From positions 186,001 to 250,000 of the forward strand of contig SCFE01000021.1 in NCBI GenBank assembly GCA_004352715.1: a stretch of 64,000 nucleotides of DNA. The letters are read 5' to 3'. The notes beneath the pieces are model-generated. The model was not told the DNA's origin. It was given only the letters and a program-made list of their open reading frames with translations, and ran no database searches. The translations under genes and the position numbers were made by a program. This DNA is from Hofstenia miamia (lineage: Eukaryota; Xenacoelomorpha; Acoela). Numbering within the stretch: position 1 is the first letter of the stretch; each line of letters begins with the position of its first letter. This document shows positions 48,817 to 60,340 of this stretch, one piece after another.

Positions 48817-51112
48817 GTAAATTTGAACAAAATGTATTTCATAATTATAACTATTTTATAAATACAACTTCCAATCATTCAAAACTTGACTTCCTATATA
48901 AGATTTTGAGAGATTCAGTTTCACTAAAATTTATTATCTAAAAAGATGGAGCACGCAAAAAAGAAATATATTTGCATTTAGATTGGCATCTTCGAACATT
49001 AATTCGAATGCTTAGTGAGAATAGAAGTTGTGCTTTAAGCTACTAATAGGTAACATTACATCCATTGGGTCTCGATATCGCAGTCTTGAATATTTTTATT
49101 TGTTTTTCTTATTTTCAAATATTTTTGTAAATTTTCCAAATTGGAAATTTTTTTTGAGGTATATTTAGTTTTTTGTTTCAAAATATTTATATTTGTACGT
49201 GCATTCTTTAACTTTGTGTGTGAATATAATGTTTTTGGAATGTTCAACAACTGTAAAAGCAATAATGAATGCAAATTATAGAGGATTGGCCCAAATTCCA
49301 TTTTCTTAGAAAGAAAAGAATTTTGCAAAAAATTACAAAAAAACTTCAGAAAATGCTATTTCAATGTATGCCAATGGTTCTTGAGCACTTCCTTTAAGTG
49401 AAATCCGTTGTCTTTTCTAATCTTTTAGATGAAACCAAACGTGGCTCAATCTAAGCCTGCTGCATTAGCAAATATTCTTATCTCTAACAACGCAATTTAA
49501 TATAAATTCGTTTATGTAGAAGTTGAATTATCGCACGTTTGAATTTATTGGTTTTGTAGTTTTCAATTAAACATGAGTTTTTATAGCAGAATAAGTGAAT
49601 TTGCACGACAATTTTCTGCTTGGTTTCATCTATTGAAACAATATTGAAAGTATTATAAAAATTCATTTAGTAGTATTCTTCTATGATAATAGCTATGTTC
49701 TTGATTTTCTTAAAATATTGGTTTCGACAAAATAAAAAAATAGTATTTAAGCATTATTTTCTAAAAATTTACGGTGCCAAGTGTTCAATTAGTAGTTCCA
49801 TTTAATTAACTTTTTTCTTTAAAAAAATTATTAAAAAAATTCAAGGTTCAAATAATAATGAAAATGGTTAAAAAGACGCAATGCTCTACATACCATTAAA
49901 TTGTAAAAGAAATCTTGTTTCTTGTTTTTGCTATGATTCTAAAATGCATACAAACCAACGCTGCACTTGATTTAATAAGACTTGGATTGATACTATCCTT
50001 ACTTATAAAAGACTTTCTGTTCAAACTGCGTGGATAAGAGTGTTCTTGACTCAATTAAACCTTCTTCAGATATAATAAATTTTTTCTGCAAAAATGAAAG
50101 AATCATCTTATACCCTAACTAGTCAAAGTAATACAGTCAGTTTTGTTTCTTTAAGAGAGGAAATGAAATATGTCTTTGTAACAACAATTGAAGAAAGCAA
50201 TAGAAGTTACTAAGATATCCTCAAGAAAAATATGAGCGGTAAACTAGAAGTGGTTTAAAACACAATAAAAAAATCAATGCTGCGATTTCATCAGAAATTT
50301 AAGTAACATCTGATCTCATTCCAAGAAATACGAAAATCCAAATGAAAAATGCTGTTGAGAATGCCATACAAATCCGGGATTTACCAGAAGCGGAAAGGTA
50401 ATAAGCACATATGCGTTCATTAAATGACAAAATACAAATTGAAAAGGTAATGAAATCTTCTGGACGTAAGTTGCGATGTTGGAGTAGACGTTAGTAGAAT
50501 CGGAAAGTTTTCAAAGGACAATTTACACAGCAATCGTTACAATTGACAAATTTGTAAAATGCAACGAATTCTGTTGTCACTTGCCAAACTGAGGACTTTT
50601 GAGAATCGAATTTTCGTAGGAGAAGTCTTCCAAATAATTACAATGCCTCTGCTAAGATTTGCTCGATATGCTATGTATACCACTTTGAATTTTCGCAATA
50701 ATTTAATCTGAAAAATACATAAAACCCAAAAATGTAAATTTACTATATTTTGAGATCTTTTTCAATAACAGAAAGAACTTTGAAGTCGAAACTTCATATA
50801 TTTAATATACAGCAGGTTTTCTTGATTTGTAAGACGTAGTAGAATATATTTTGATAGTCGAAGTAGGCCATTGCGCTGTACTGTCACACTATCATAATGT
50901 AAAAATATAATTGAAATCAGTGCATTATAAGTATTTCGATTTCTCTCAAGGCATCCAATGTGCTTCTATTTCTAATACTCAATACATATTACTCAAAATT
51001 CTGAACCCAATGCCCTTCATGTCTTTTAATAATATTATTCATTCAATTAGACCTTACCTATTGTCTATATATTTAACGAACTACTAGATCGTAGATTACT
51101 TTACCTTTGCGT
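48817..51112. other. Intron or intergenic DNA
   Basis: I looked for an amphipathic pre-TM4 helix and TM4 exon on the plus strand and found none convincing. It includes a retroelement remnant at about 50330-50640. The frames at 49056-49328 and 49484-49666 (minus) are Lys/Asn/Ile-rich chance frames. Confidence 0.4.
50330..50640 (+). pseudogene. Possible retrotransposon ORF1-like or RT-upstream remnant
   Basis: Across stops the plus strand reads NAIQIRDLPEAE, NDKIQIEKVMKSSG, VDVSRIGKFSKDN, then RILLSLAKLRTFENRIFV. The order resembles the RNA-binding segment of non-LTR elements (VIxGIPE...IxxIxxxxG...RLGK...RxxxLxxAxxLRxxxxxIFV). Several stops occur. The match is to a pattern, so the family is tentative. 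Confidence 0.45.
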
Positions 51113-51210
51113 CCTAATCAGAAGAAAGCATCAACTCTTAGTGGCCGTAATAACATAAAATCCTAATCAGAAGAAAGCATCAACTCTTAGTGGCCGTAAT
51201 AACATAAAAT
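51113..51210. repeat. 49-bp tandem duplication, two copies
   Basis: Two identical 49-bp units (51113-51161 and 51162-51210) beginning CCTAATCAGAAGAAAGCATC. They lie 11 bp before a long palindrome and the start of the 6-kb duplication. Confidence 0.9.
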
Positions 51211-51220
51211 AATATATACA

Positions 51221-51251
51221 TATCATAGATAACTAAATTTAGTTATCTATG

Positions 51252-51254
<3 letters not shown>
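51221..51254. repeat. 34-bp perfect palindrome
   Basis: Two 17-bp arms without spacer, centred between 51237 and 51238; left arm TATCATAGATAACTAAA. It marks the point where copy 2 of the 6-kb duplication departs from copy 1. Confidence 0.95.
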
Positions 51255-51290
<36 letters not shown>

Positions 51291-52168
51291 ATATATATAT
51301 TATAAATATTATGTTTGAAAAACATCGTAGAAAAATTAATCCAAATTTAATTCAATCCTAACTGCAGAGATAATTAAGTAGAAACCATAGATTAAATATA
51401 GAATAGTTAATTCAATTTCTATTTTGAAGAAATATTTACGATTGAAATGCATTTACTTGGTGAAACTGCAGATATAACATTTGAGCGAACTATATTTTTG
51501 ATCATAGAGAAATGCAATATCACATCTAATATGACATTCATTATTCCATTGTGTCTATCACAAAATACGAAAAAATAGTATTTTCAGGACTTTATCCCAC
51601 GAGATTCTTATCCACAAACATTTTCTACCAGAATTTTTCCATTTTTACTCATGCCGTAATATACGAACTCCCTTGTCATGGTAGATCTCATGTCGCAAAG
51701 AAGCAACCCTATATTTGAGGCAATATACTTATATTTTATTACAATTTTTAGATATTCTTATACTTTATAACAGCTGCAAATATTACTAATTCCACAACTG
51801 AAATTCTACTCGTATTAACCCTAATCTGGACAATATAATTTAAAAGTTAAAAATGTAGAAATTTTCTTCATTCCTATTAAGAAATTTAGGCACGTCCGTA
51901 GTTAATGCGCACCCATATAATAGTGAATAATTGAAAATATTCAGTTTTTATAACAATTCCAATTTTTAAAAGTCATTCAAGTTTTCCCAGTACTAAAGGT
52001 TCACATAATCAGGCAGTCTGAAATCGAGGAGAACAAAGATTAACCACAAATATATCCTTTGTTGAAGAAATCATTAAAAATCTTACTCCTGGGCAAATTA
52101 AGGTTAATGATAACAACTCCACTAATTAGTTGCAATGTGTTCTCGTTAACATTATACACTTTGTTTAG

Positions 52169-52441
52169 CCATTAATTGATCTCAACTCATTTTATGAAAG
52201 CACTGAATGGAAGATTTCAGAATACGCTCTAAAGCCAAGCAGCTTATACATTCCATATTCATCTGGCTCTGGAAAAAATCACTCAGTCGTAATCTTCACA
52301 ATAAAATTGGACAGAAAGCCATTGTTTTATGAAATCACGTTGCTTACCCCAATGACTATGCTTCTTGGCATCACGGCGCTTACGTTTCTTTTGCCAACCT
52401 ACAAAGGCACAAAGATTTGTATAGCAGCAAACATATTTTTG
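52169..52441 (+). CDS. Receptor exon loop C-TM1-TM2, second copy
   Basis: Same acceptor, donor, phase and apparently the same sequence as the exon at 36607-36879. An allele or a recent paralogue. Confidence 0.8.
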
Positions 52442-53728
52442 GTAATTTTGTGACTGTTTCAAATTAGAATCGCATAGTATCTGATTTAAGCCTAAAAATA
52501 ACAAGTCTATTTAATCCTAACTTACAGTTACGAACGACTTTGTCTGTATTTTAGATCAACTTTGTCCAAGCCTATTAAGAAATTAGGAGGTCTTTTGATA
52601 TGTACTAGGGTTTTGCGGCCTCGTTTCACTGCTACTATTAACGGCACGGTTTTTTTCATGCGCAAATTCTTGAAAGTTTTGAAAATATATTGTTTACTTA
52701 CTTATGTTCACTCTCTGTTTTTTAATTGATTTACAGTATATGAGTTTTTCTATGCGGTTTAGTTTCACTGTTTATGACTCTCCATAACACGCCTGTGTTT
52801 GAACCGCAAAACTCCAATATGAAATTGATCAATATAAGAATGATAAAACAGAGTGCACATTTATTAATGCTAGTTTTGCGGTATAAGTCTTTCAAGGAAA
52901 CAAAAAGTGTTGTTATATTGTAAGAGTAACTCACTAAAAACTAATATAAATACGGTTATATGTTGAATATTAGTTTGATATTTATAGAGACATATTTTCG
53001 TCAGATCAAATTTATGAATAATCGAATAAATGAATGTTGACAAATTTATTTTTGAAATGTAATTATTTCAGTTTTACCTAGTCTGTAAGATCGATTTATG
53101 CTGTTTTACAACAAATTAGAGCTGACTCTGGCTTTAAAACCTCAAAAAGTTTTACCACTAATACTGAATGTTGCTATAAACGTTCTAAAAGTAGCTGCTG
53201 TAAATGAGTCAAAATCCATTCTTCAGAATGAGCCAAGAGAAACAATCAAGGTTTAGCTGAGATAGTCACCAAAATTAAAGAGACAAAGAAATATTCATCA
53301 CGAAATTTCAATTAAGATAATTTCAAGGTTGAAGTTTTAGTATATTTCATGTTGATTATGAAGTACTTTTTATGGGCCACAATTTACAAAAGTCAATTTA
53401 TAAATAGGCTGGACAAGCATCTTTTATTGCTTAACATTAATCAATCTTTCTGATTCCTGACATTTGGTTTGTTTGCATTGTTAGTCTGTTGTTTGATTAT
53501 AAAATGTCATCTATGCGAAGCAGCTATGCAATCTAATTTTTTGCTTCTTTTAAATGTAATAAAATTATTCAAAAATATTAATTTTAATGTATCAATTTCA
53601 TTACCTGCAAAAATTTAACTAAAAATTGCAAAGTGCAGTATGTTGCAACTAAGGAGAGCACTTACCAATCTCATTTTTTAAAAATCGAGCAATTTTTATC
53701 TCTGTTTGCCAATCTGAATATTTTTTAG

Positions 53729-53877
53729 GCCTTCACAATGCCTCTACTAATTATCGTGAAGTTGATGCCGTCAACGGGTGAAAACGTCCCATTACTCGTT
53801 GAATACAATATCTTCAGTCTTATCATGGCGGCCATTAATTGCTTATTTAGCACTATCGTCATTAATATTCATTGGCG
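53729..53877 (+). CDS. Receptor exon TM2-TM3, second copy
   Basis: Same as the exon at 38177-38325, with the same splice sites and phase-2 end. An allele or a recent paralogue. Confidence 0.82.
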
Positions 53878-54964
53878 GTACGTTATAGAATCTGATATAT
53901 TATATTACTTAAATAATGAATATTCATATGGTGCCAAAGACCCTTCTATAAGCTACTAGTTTAAAAAGTGCAACAAAGAAGAATCCTACTAATTATTAGG
54001 GTATGGCCCGGAACCCACATAATAATGTTCTCAGGTGAAAGATGTAGTCTGCTTAATGGTTTTGACGACCTAAAATGCTTACTTTAGACATATTTGAGCA
54101 TAAACATTGTATGCAAATTTCATTGAATTCTTTGTCTAGCACAGCTGTTAAGATAATTCTTTCTGGACTGTTTGTCTTAGCAATACTTATAACAAAAACA
54201 TCATTATTATTTAAACTATTTCAAATTGTATCTGTATTCTGCATGTTTGAAATGGATGGAAATGCTTTATTGTTTTGAAAGGTTTAATTTGTATCAGTTA
54301 CACAAGAAGAACAAACTCATTTACTTCAGCATTTGAAAGCAGCAAGGCAAATGCGCTTTTGCTCAAATTCTACATGTCTAACGTTTATAACAACCTGTCA
54401 CTTGAAGCTTAGTAATTAGAATGGCACATAAGAAAAAATGTTTTTTGGTCAAAAACATATTTCAAAGTTTGTTTAGACATGAAAAACTGAACTTGGAAGT
54501 TTTTTTAGCATGGTTGTAAAGTAAAAAAATTCTAAAATATTTTTGGACAAACCGCCGCAACACAATTAAATTTATCCTACCCATGGATTCTACTACAACA
54601 CATCACTGGAAATTTTTACCAATGTACAACGCACATTTGTAAAGTCCTTATGATAAAATTGTGACACAACCTTAAAGTATATAAATACAAAACAAATAAA
54701 AAATAAAAAATACTAAAATGAAACAATAAATGTTTTTCACACTAAAATGGAACGCTACCGCATTGTGTAGAGATGCACCGAGGTGATATTTCCCCTACTA
54801 CATCTCGCACATCTTTATTCTTTGAACGCGACGGAGTAAATATTGTTGCTGGAAGAAGATGAATCGAACAATGTCTGTCTATTTGAAGGTCATTTTGTCA
54901 ACGAAACAAATTGCAAATAACCGTATGTTAAATTTCAACAACTAATGTATTAATATCAGTAAAC

Positions 54965-56405
54965 TAGTGCTGTGCGGATAGGCAAATTTGCAAACGCTAC
55001 CGGCCTGTCTTACTAAATCACATATCGGTATACACCCGATACCTGAAATTAGTAATCTTTAGTGCTGGTACCTTGTGCGTGCAGGTAATTGTAAGTTTAT
55101 TTTCATTCACAATTATGTGAATTTTAAATAAAAAAATTTATTTATAACAAACTTGAATTGCGTTCAAAATTTTATTGAAATTTCTTAAATTATTTGATAG
55201 CAACAAAGAAAATCTCATTTTCGAGTATGGCTAGAACATTCTTTCTAGTACGGGTGGGTAAGGTATAAAAAAGTATTCTTTGAATCGCAAGTATTGTATA
55301 GAAAACTCGTTCAGCGTTGCACTAATGCCCATACCCGAACATATTTATCATTACAAAATTCAAACCCAGTTATAAAATGCAAAATATATGTTGATTCAAG
55401 CTTCAATTTTCAAAAAGTTTACCACTAAGTTTAAGAAAATACATTAAAATTGCAACTATTGGTACATTTGTAAAACTTCACCATAAAAATTAGTTCATCG
55501 GATGAACTTTGGTTAAAATTGCATCCTAAAAATACATGAACGATAAATCTTTAATTTTGTTGTGCATTCAAATGCTTTACTTCAGTTTTCATTTATTGAC
55601 AAAGCTCATTTAAATGTGTGTTTGTGATCGTTTAAGGACAACTCTCTTCTTTAAGAATAATTAATTTAAGAACGTATTCCTTTTCCATTTTGCCCGTTAT
55701 TTGTTTTATTTACCCGTATCCCGTAGAACTTGTACTTGTAACCAAACGAAACACGTGGATAGAACTGGTAAGCAAAACGGGTTGAGATCGGGTTCAAATT
55801 TTTTTCTTAGGGTTAATAAGATGTAATAATAATAATATTGTAATTTTTTGTGATCATTGTAATGTGTACAATATCAAGGACATATCAATTTGGTGTTAGA
55901 GTTAGATTGTTTGCCAAACAATTAAGTTGGATTAAAAAATACTAACTCGTATCAGCGCATTCATAATGATAATTTCTAAGTCTAATAAGCAGCACGAATG
56001 ACTTGAACAAAGAATATGAACTAGAGTTTTGGATTTATAGACATTTTGTCATGCATCTATGTTATGAATGAATTATCTTCTGAAATAAAAAGATTTTCAT
56101 CTCGATTTGTTTTTAAAGAGGCACATGATCGATCTGAGAGAGGCTTCTCTTCTTGTCTGCTTACTGTAACTGAAAAACGCTATTCACTAGCAGCTGACAC
56201 TATAGAAGCCTTAGAAATGCTAAATTCTTTTTCAAAGCATTAAAAAAATTTAAATTTAAAATACACATTTAAAGAATTATAATTTTTATCAATTTAATAC
56301 TTGATTTTTTAAATTCAGCCTGAAATCTGGTTAAAATTTTCATTTCGAGTTCGGGTTGACCAAATCGGGTTTGGCCCGATTCCACCTCTGTGCCGTACAG
56401 CCCTA
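54965..56405 (+). mobile_element. hAT-like transposon (copy 2)
   Basis: Counterpart of 39413-40853 within the second 6-kb copy. Because the insertion is shared and at the same place, it predates the split of the two copies. Confidence 0.65.
56046..56243 (+). pseudogene. hAT transposase C-terminal fragment, second copy
   Basis: Identical 65-codon frame to 40494-40691. Confidence 0.7.
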
Positions 56406-57270
56406 TCCTAAACGAATTTCTTCGTTTATTCACCGATTTGGTATCCCATGTGGTAAAAGTGGGTATTAGTATTGAATCATTATTTGCCAATTTTCCTTAT
56501 TTTCTACATATTTTGCATAGAAGGGGTGTTTTAAAACCACAAGTTTCAAACAATTTTAACAGACCTTAGCATTGACTCTCGGACAAGTTATTGTACTGAT
56601 TATATCAACACTTAGATAAGGTGGCTTTGGCTTTAGACCATTTCGGGCAGAAACAAGCGAAAACAGAAGAAAAAATTTAATAAATTCAGAGCATGAATAT
56701 GACTGTCATATCAATAAGAATTATTAACAATAATTTTCGTTTATTTCCGTTAGTTTCTTCAAACACTAATTGTATATTTACGATTAATATTTACGAATAA
56801 AATGAATAATAACTACGTGTAAACTAGCAGTCAGTTACAAATGATCACCACCTTCACTAACTTTTTGACATTGATTTTTAGTCTAGTGAAGGAATTCAGC
56901 ACATGAGGTTCAGGTAGACCAGATCCAGATATTCTGCCAAAAAAACTTCATCCTTGTTTCCTTCTGATTGAAGATTTGCATTACCTAACTTACAGTCAGG
57001 CCTTGTTTTCATCAGGAATTTACCAACAATTATACATTTCCTTTCCAAAACATCAATAAAAAACATTTTAATACAAAGATAGTAGATATATTCATTGAAA
57101 AGCTTTGAAATCTGTGACTGACACAAATAATTGAATATTGATTTTTTGTGATGGCTTACAATAATTTCGTTCTTGGGTAATTTAGTTCATATATTTTACT
57201 ATTTTACATTTTGATTTTACTTACAGAAAAAAAGAAGTTTTTTGGAAGAGCTATATATATATATATATAT

Positions 57271-58270
57271 NNNNNNNNNNNNNNNNNNNNNNNNNNNNNN
57301 NNNNNNNNNNNNNNNNNNNNNNNNNNNNNNNNNNNNNNNNNNNNNNNNNNNNNNNNNNNNNNNNNNNNNNNNNNNNNNNNNNNNNNNNNNNNNNNNNNNN
57401 NNNNNNNNNNNNNNNNNNNNNNNNNNNNNNNNNNNNNNNNNNNNNNNNNNNNNNNNNNNNNNNNNNNNNNNNNNNNNNNNNNNNNNNNNNNNNNNNNNNN
57501 NNNNNNNNNNNNNNNNNNNNNNNNNNNNNNNNNNNNNNNNNNNNNNNNNNNNNNNNNNNNNNNNNNNNNNNNNNNNNNNNNNNNNNNNNNNNNNNNNNNN
57601 NNNNNNNNNNNNNNNNNNNNNNNNNNNNNNNNNNNNNNNNNNNNNNNNNNNNNNNNNNNNNNNNNNNNNNNNNNNNNNNNNNNNNNNNNNNNNNNNNNNN
57701 NNNNNNNNNNNNNNNNNNNNNNNNNNNNNNNNNNNNNNNNNNNNNNNNNNNNNNNNNNNNNNNNNNNNNNNNNNNNNNNNNNNNNNNNNNNNNNNNNNNN
57801 NNNNNNNNNNNNNNNNNNNNNNNNNNNNNNNNNNNNNNNNNNNNNNNNNNNNNNNNNNNNNNNNNNNNNNNNNNNNNNNNNNNNNNNNNNNNNNNNNNNN
57901 NNNNNNNNNNNNNNNNNNNNNNNNNNNNNNNNNNNNNNNNNNNNNNNNNNNNNNNNNNNNNNNNNNNNNNNNNNNNNNNNNNNNNNNNNNNNNNNNNNNN
58001 NNNNNNNNNNNNNNNNNNNNNNNNNNNNNNNNNNNNNNNNNNNNNNNNNNNNNNNNNNNNNNNNNNNNNNNNNNNNNNNNNNNNNNNNNNNNNNNNNNNN
58101 NNNNNNNNNNNNNNNNNNNNNNNNNNNNNNNNNNNNNNNNNNNNNNNNNNNNNNNNNNNNNNNNNNNNNNNNNNNNNNNNNNNNNNNNNNNNNNNNNNNN
58201 NNNNNNNNNNNNNNNNNNNNNNNNNNNNNNNNNNNNNNNNNNNNNNNNNNNNNNNNNNNNNNNNNNNNNN
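57271..58270. other. Assembly gap, 1000 N
   Basis: Exactly 1000 N; it interrupts the packaging-ATPase gene on its right. Confidence 1.
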
Positions 58271-58717
58271 GTCACACACTGAATTAAACAAAAATATTCC
58301 AGAAGCATTTTTCTGAATTAGACTTGAGTAACGTCCTTTTGAAAAAACCAAATGGGTGATTAATACAATGCCACAATTTAGATGTCTTCCAGCAATAACA
58401 AGGTTAGCAAATGCCTCTGATTGAAGGAGAGTTTCACTCATATCATCAAATATTATTAACGAATTTTGAACGCTGTTTTCAGCTAGCAAACTCTCCGAAA
58501 ATTCCTTGAAAAATTCCACATGCTTCATTTTCACCTTAAATTTATTATATACATTACTTTGAAAGTGACGAAAAAAGACGATTGCCTTTGAATATCTATC
58601 AAAATAATCTTTGTCAATTAATTTACCAAGTAGACTTGTTTTTCCAGAATTTGACGGACCACTGAAAATTAAAAACGTTTGATTGCTTCGCGAGGGAACA
58701 ACATTGAATGTGGACAT
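58271..58717 (-). CDS. A32-type DNA-packaging ATPase, partial (C-terminus in gap)
   Basis: ATG at 58717; 149 codons readable before the gap. Walker A GPSNSGKTS at residues 20-28, FFRHFQ at 48-53, Walker B SLIIFDDM at 86-93, then VIAGRHLNCGIVLITH and KGRYSSLIQKNASGIFLFN. This is the FtsK/HerA-superfamily packaging ATPase known as A32 in poxviruses and found in Polinton/Maverick and related virus-like mobile elements. These ATPases drive DNA into capsids. The IAGRHxxxxxxxIT segment and KGRYSxxIxxNAxxIxLF are family hallmarks. No stop interrupts the visible part, so this copy may be young or active. Neighbour at 59128 is on the same strand. Confidence 0.85.
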
Positions 58718-58897
58718 GTCTTCTTTATAATGAGTATAGCAAAAAGTTTACATTAACTTATATACACATGTATATTAATATGCAACGCATGCAAGGGCAT
58801 GTTTTGAAAATTGAAAGCGCGTGATTGCTTTATGAAGGAACAATATTAAACATTGGTACGCCTTCTTTATAATGAGAATAGTAAAAAGTTTGCATTT
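58664..58897. repeat. Imperfect tandem duplication at the ATPase gene start
   Basis: About 90 bp covering codons 1-16 and the immediate upstream sequence (58664-58757) recurs, diverged, at about 58803-58897. Both contain CTTCTTTATAATGAG...AAAAAGTTT. The distal copy has lost the ATG (ACAT became TACG), so it is a duplicated 5' end or promoter, not a second start. Confidence 0.7.
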
Positions 58898-59127
58898 AAC
58901 TCGGATATAACCATATGAAATACTATTCTAATTTCCATTGTTTTAAAGATATATACATATAGTTATATATTCTGTGTGAAGTAGTTATAAAATTTTTTAA
59001 ACATTATGAATTTATCGCATGCTTCTTCTTAAATCGTTGTTTTTTTGTTTCACTATCAACTACTGTTTATGTTATCAGATAAAAAATAGAAATCATTGGT
59101 ACATATATTTATTCTTTATTCTTAAAA

Positions 59128-59502
59128 TTACAGACTAAATCTTAGTATATTTTGTGTTCTGCCTCCAGGATATAATGCCGGTTTATCTTTACCACGTTGA
59201 ATTCTAAGTCCAATAAGCATCTTGTATTTCCCGCCTCTAGTTTTTTCTGCATATCGCTTTGGTAAGAAAAAGCATTTGCCATCTTCCAGTATAATTTTTA
59301 CCGCTGGACCATACTTTGTCTGGATACAGAATGCTTTGCGAATTTTTTCCCACTCGCCAATTTTTAATTCATTAACGGTAATGTATTTAATTTGACTCTC
59401 CTCAGAGATTTCATTCAGTTCACTGATCACCTCAGGTTGAATTACTTTGCCAATAGTCTCTATGGAATACACGGTCTTTGGTAATATTGACTTAAAACAC
59501 AT
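59128..59502 (-). CDS. Conserved-looking hypothetical protein beside packaging ATPase
   Basis: 124 codons from ATG at 59502. Readable features are GEWEKIRKAFCIQTKYGPAV, FFLPKRYAEKT, and a basic C-terminus ending NILRFSL. There is no signal peptide or TM segment. The same frame is open 17 codons further upstream without an ATG (includes NWEEQTRR), so the true start may lie upstream behind a frameshift. The short beta-rich layout with basic patches could suit a nucleic-acid-binding protein; that is a guess. It shares strand and neighbourhood with the A32-type ATPase, suggesting both belong to one virus-like element. Confidence 0.6.
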   Translation of the reverse strand: MCFKSILPKTVYSIETIGKVIQPEVISELNEISEESQIKYITVNELKIGEWEKIRKAFCIQTKYGPAVKIILEDGKCFFLPKRYAEKTRGGKYKMLIGLRIQRGKDKPALYPGGRTQNILRFSL

Positions 59503-59591
59503 TTTTGGGGTTGCAAGAGAACGTCTTGTTTGCTCTTCCCAATTTTTGCGGATTTTTTAGCATGAGATTTGCTAGCAGCTTTTGGAGTCAT
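59460..59591 (-). CDS. Small Lys/Ala/Ser-rich ORF overlapping the hypothetical protein
   Basis: 43 codons from ATG at 59591, beginning MTPKAASKSHAKKSAKIGKS, histone-tail-like. It overlaps the start of the 59128-59502 frame in another frame. The join at an A6 run near 59560 suggests that this may be the original N-terminus of that protein, separated by a one-base indel. Alternatively it is a separate small basic peptide. Confidence 0.4.
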   Translation of the reverse strand: MTPKAASKSHAKKSAKIGKSKQDVLLQPQKCVLSQYYQRPCIP

Positions 59592-60340
59592 TGCCGAAAT
59601 TAAAAATTGAAAAAGCACGGGTTATTTATTACAAACTTTTAGCATTTCAACAAGCCTTGATATTGGGTGGAAGTGGTGAAAATTGTCTCATTTTAACTAG
59701 AATAATGTTTTTAATGAAATAATCAGTCTTTTTTGGAGAGTTTATTTGTGAAAGTTGGTTTCTTGTTTACCAAATTTTATTGATGTCTTTTATGTTAAGA
59801 ATTAAATAAATAACCGGTATATGACTTTTCGATGGTTGTAGACTTACATTTTTTCCGACGTTTTTTCTTTCTTTGAGTTTACATGGCTTATGACTTTTCT
59901 ATGTTTGTAGATGTCAATCCATTCTTTCAGTACTGATATACATTTAATTTTTCCATTTGTATACATGAATTCAAGTGATCAAATTAGTCAAAAAATCATT
60001 GTAAAAAACTGAATATTATGTTAAAATAAGATATCTTTTCGTAATTGAACAAAATGAAAATTTCATGAGGTTATTAGTATAAACTGTCAAGAATGGGTAA
60101 GAAAAACGTTAATGCACAAAAATACGAGTAATCTTTATTGTAAATTTAGATATTATTTTATACAGATTTTATTTATAAAAATAAATATTTTAATACGTTG
60201 AATACAATCAATGTTTAACAAAGGTTTGAATTGTTTCACAGAAAGACATGAAATTTTATAGTAATTCGAAATCAAATCAAACAAAATTTGTAATATTAAC
60301 TTTTTAAAATACAAAAATAACTTACATTATTGAATGAATT
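59592..60340. other. AT-rich DNA without recognised gene
   Basis: Nothing supported; two similar ATGACTTTTC(G/T)ATG(G/T)TTGTAGA segments occur near 59821 and 59889, indicating a short local repeat. Confidence 0.45.

Larger units (their letters stand above)
51252..57270 (+). repeat. 6-kb segment, copy 2 of the direct duplication
   Basis: Counterpart of 35692-41718, including both receptor exons and the hAT element, bounded by a TA microsatellite on each side and a 1000-N gap on the right. Confidence 0.9.
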
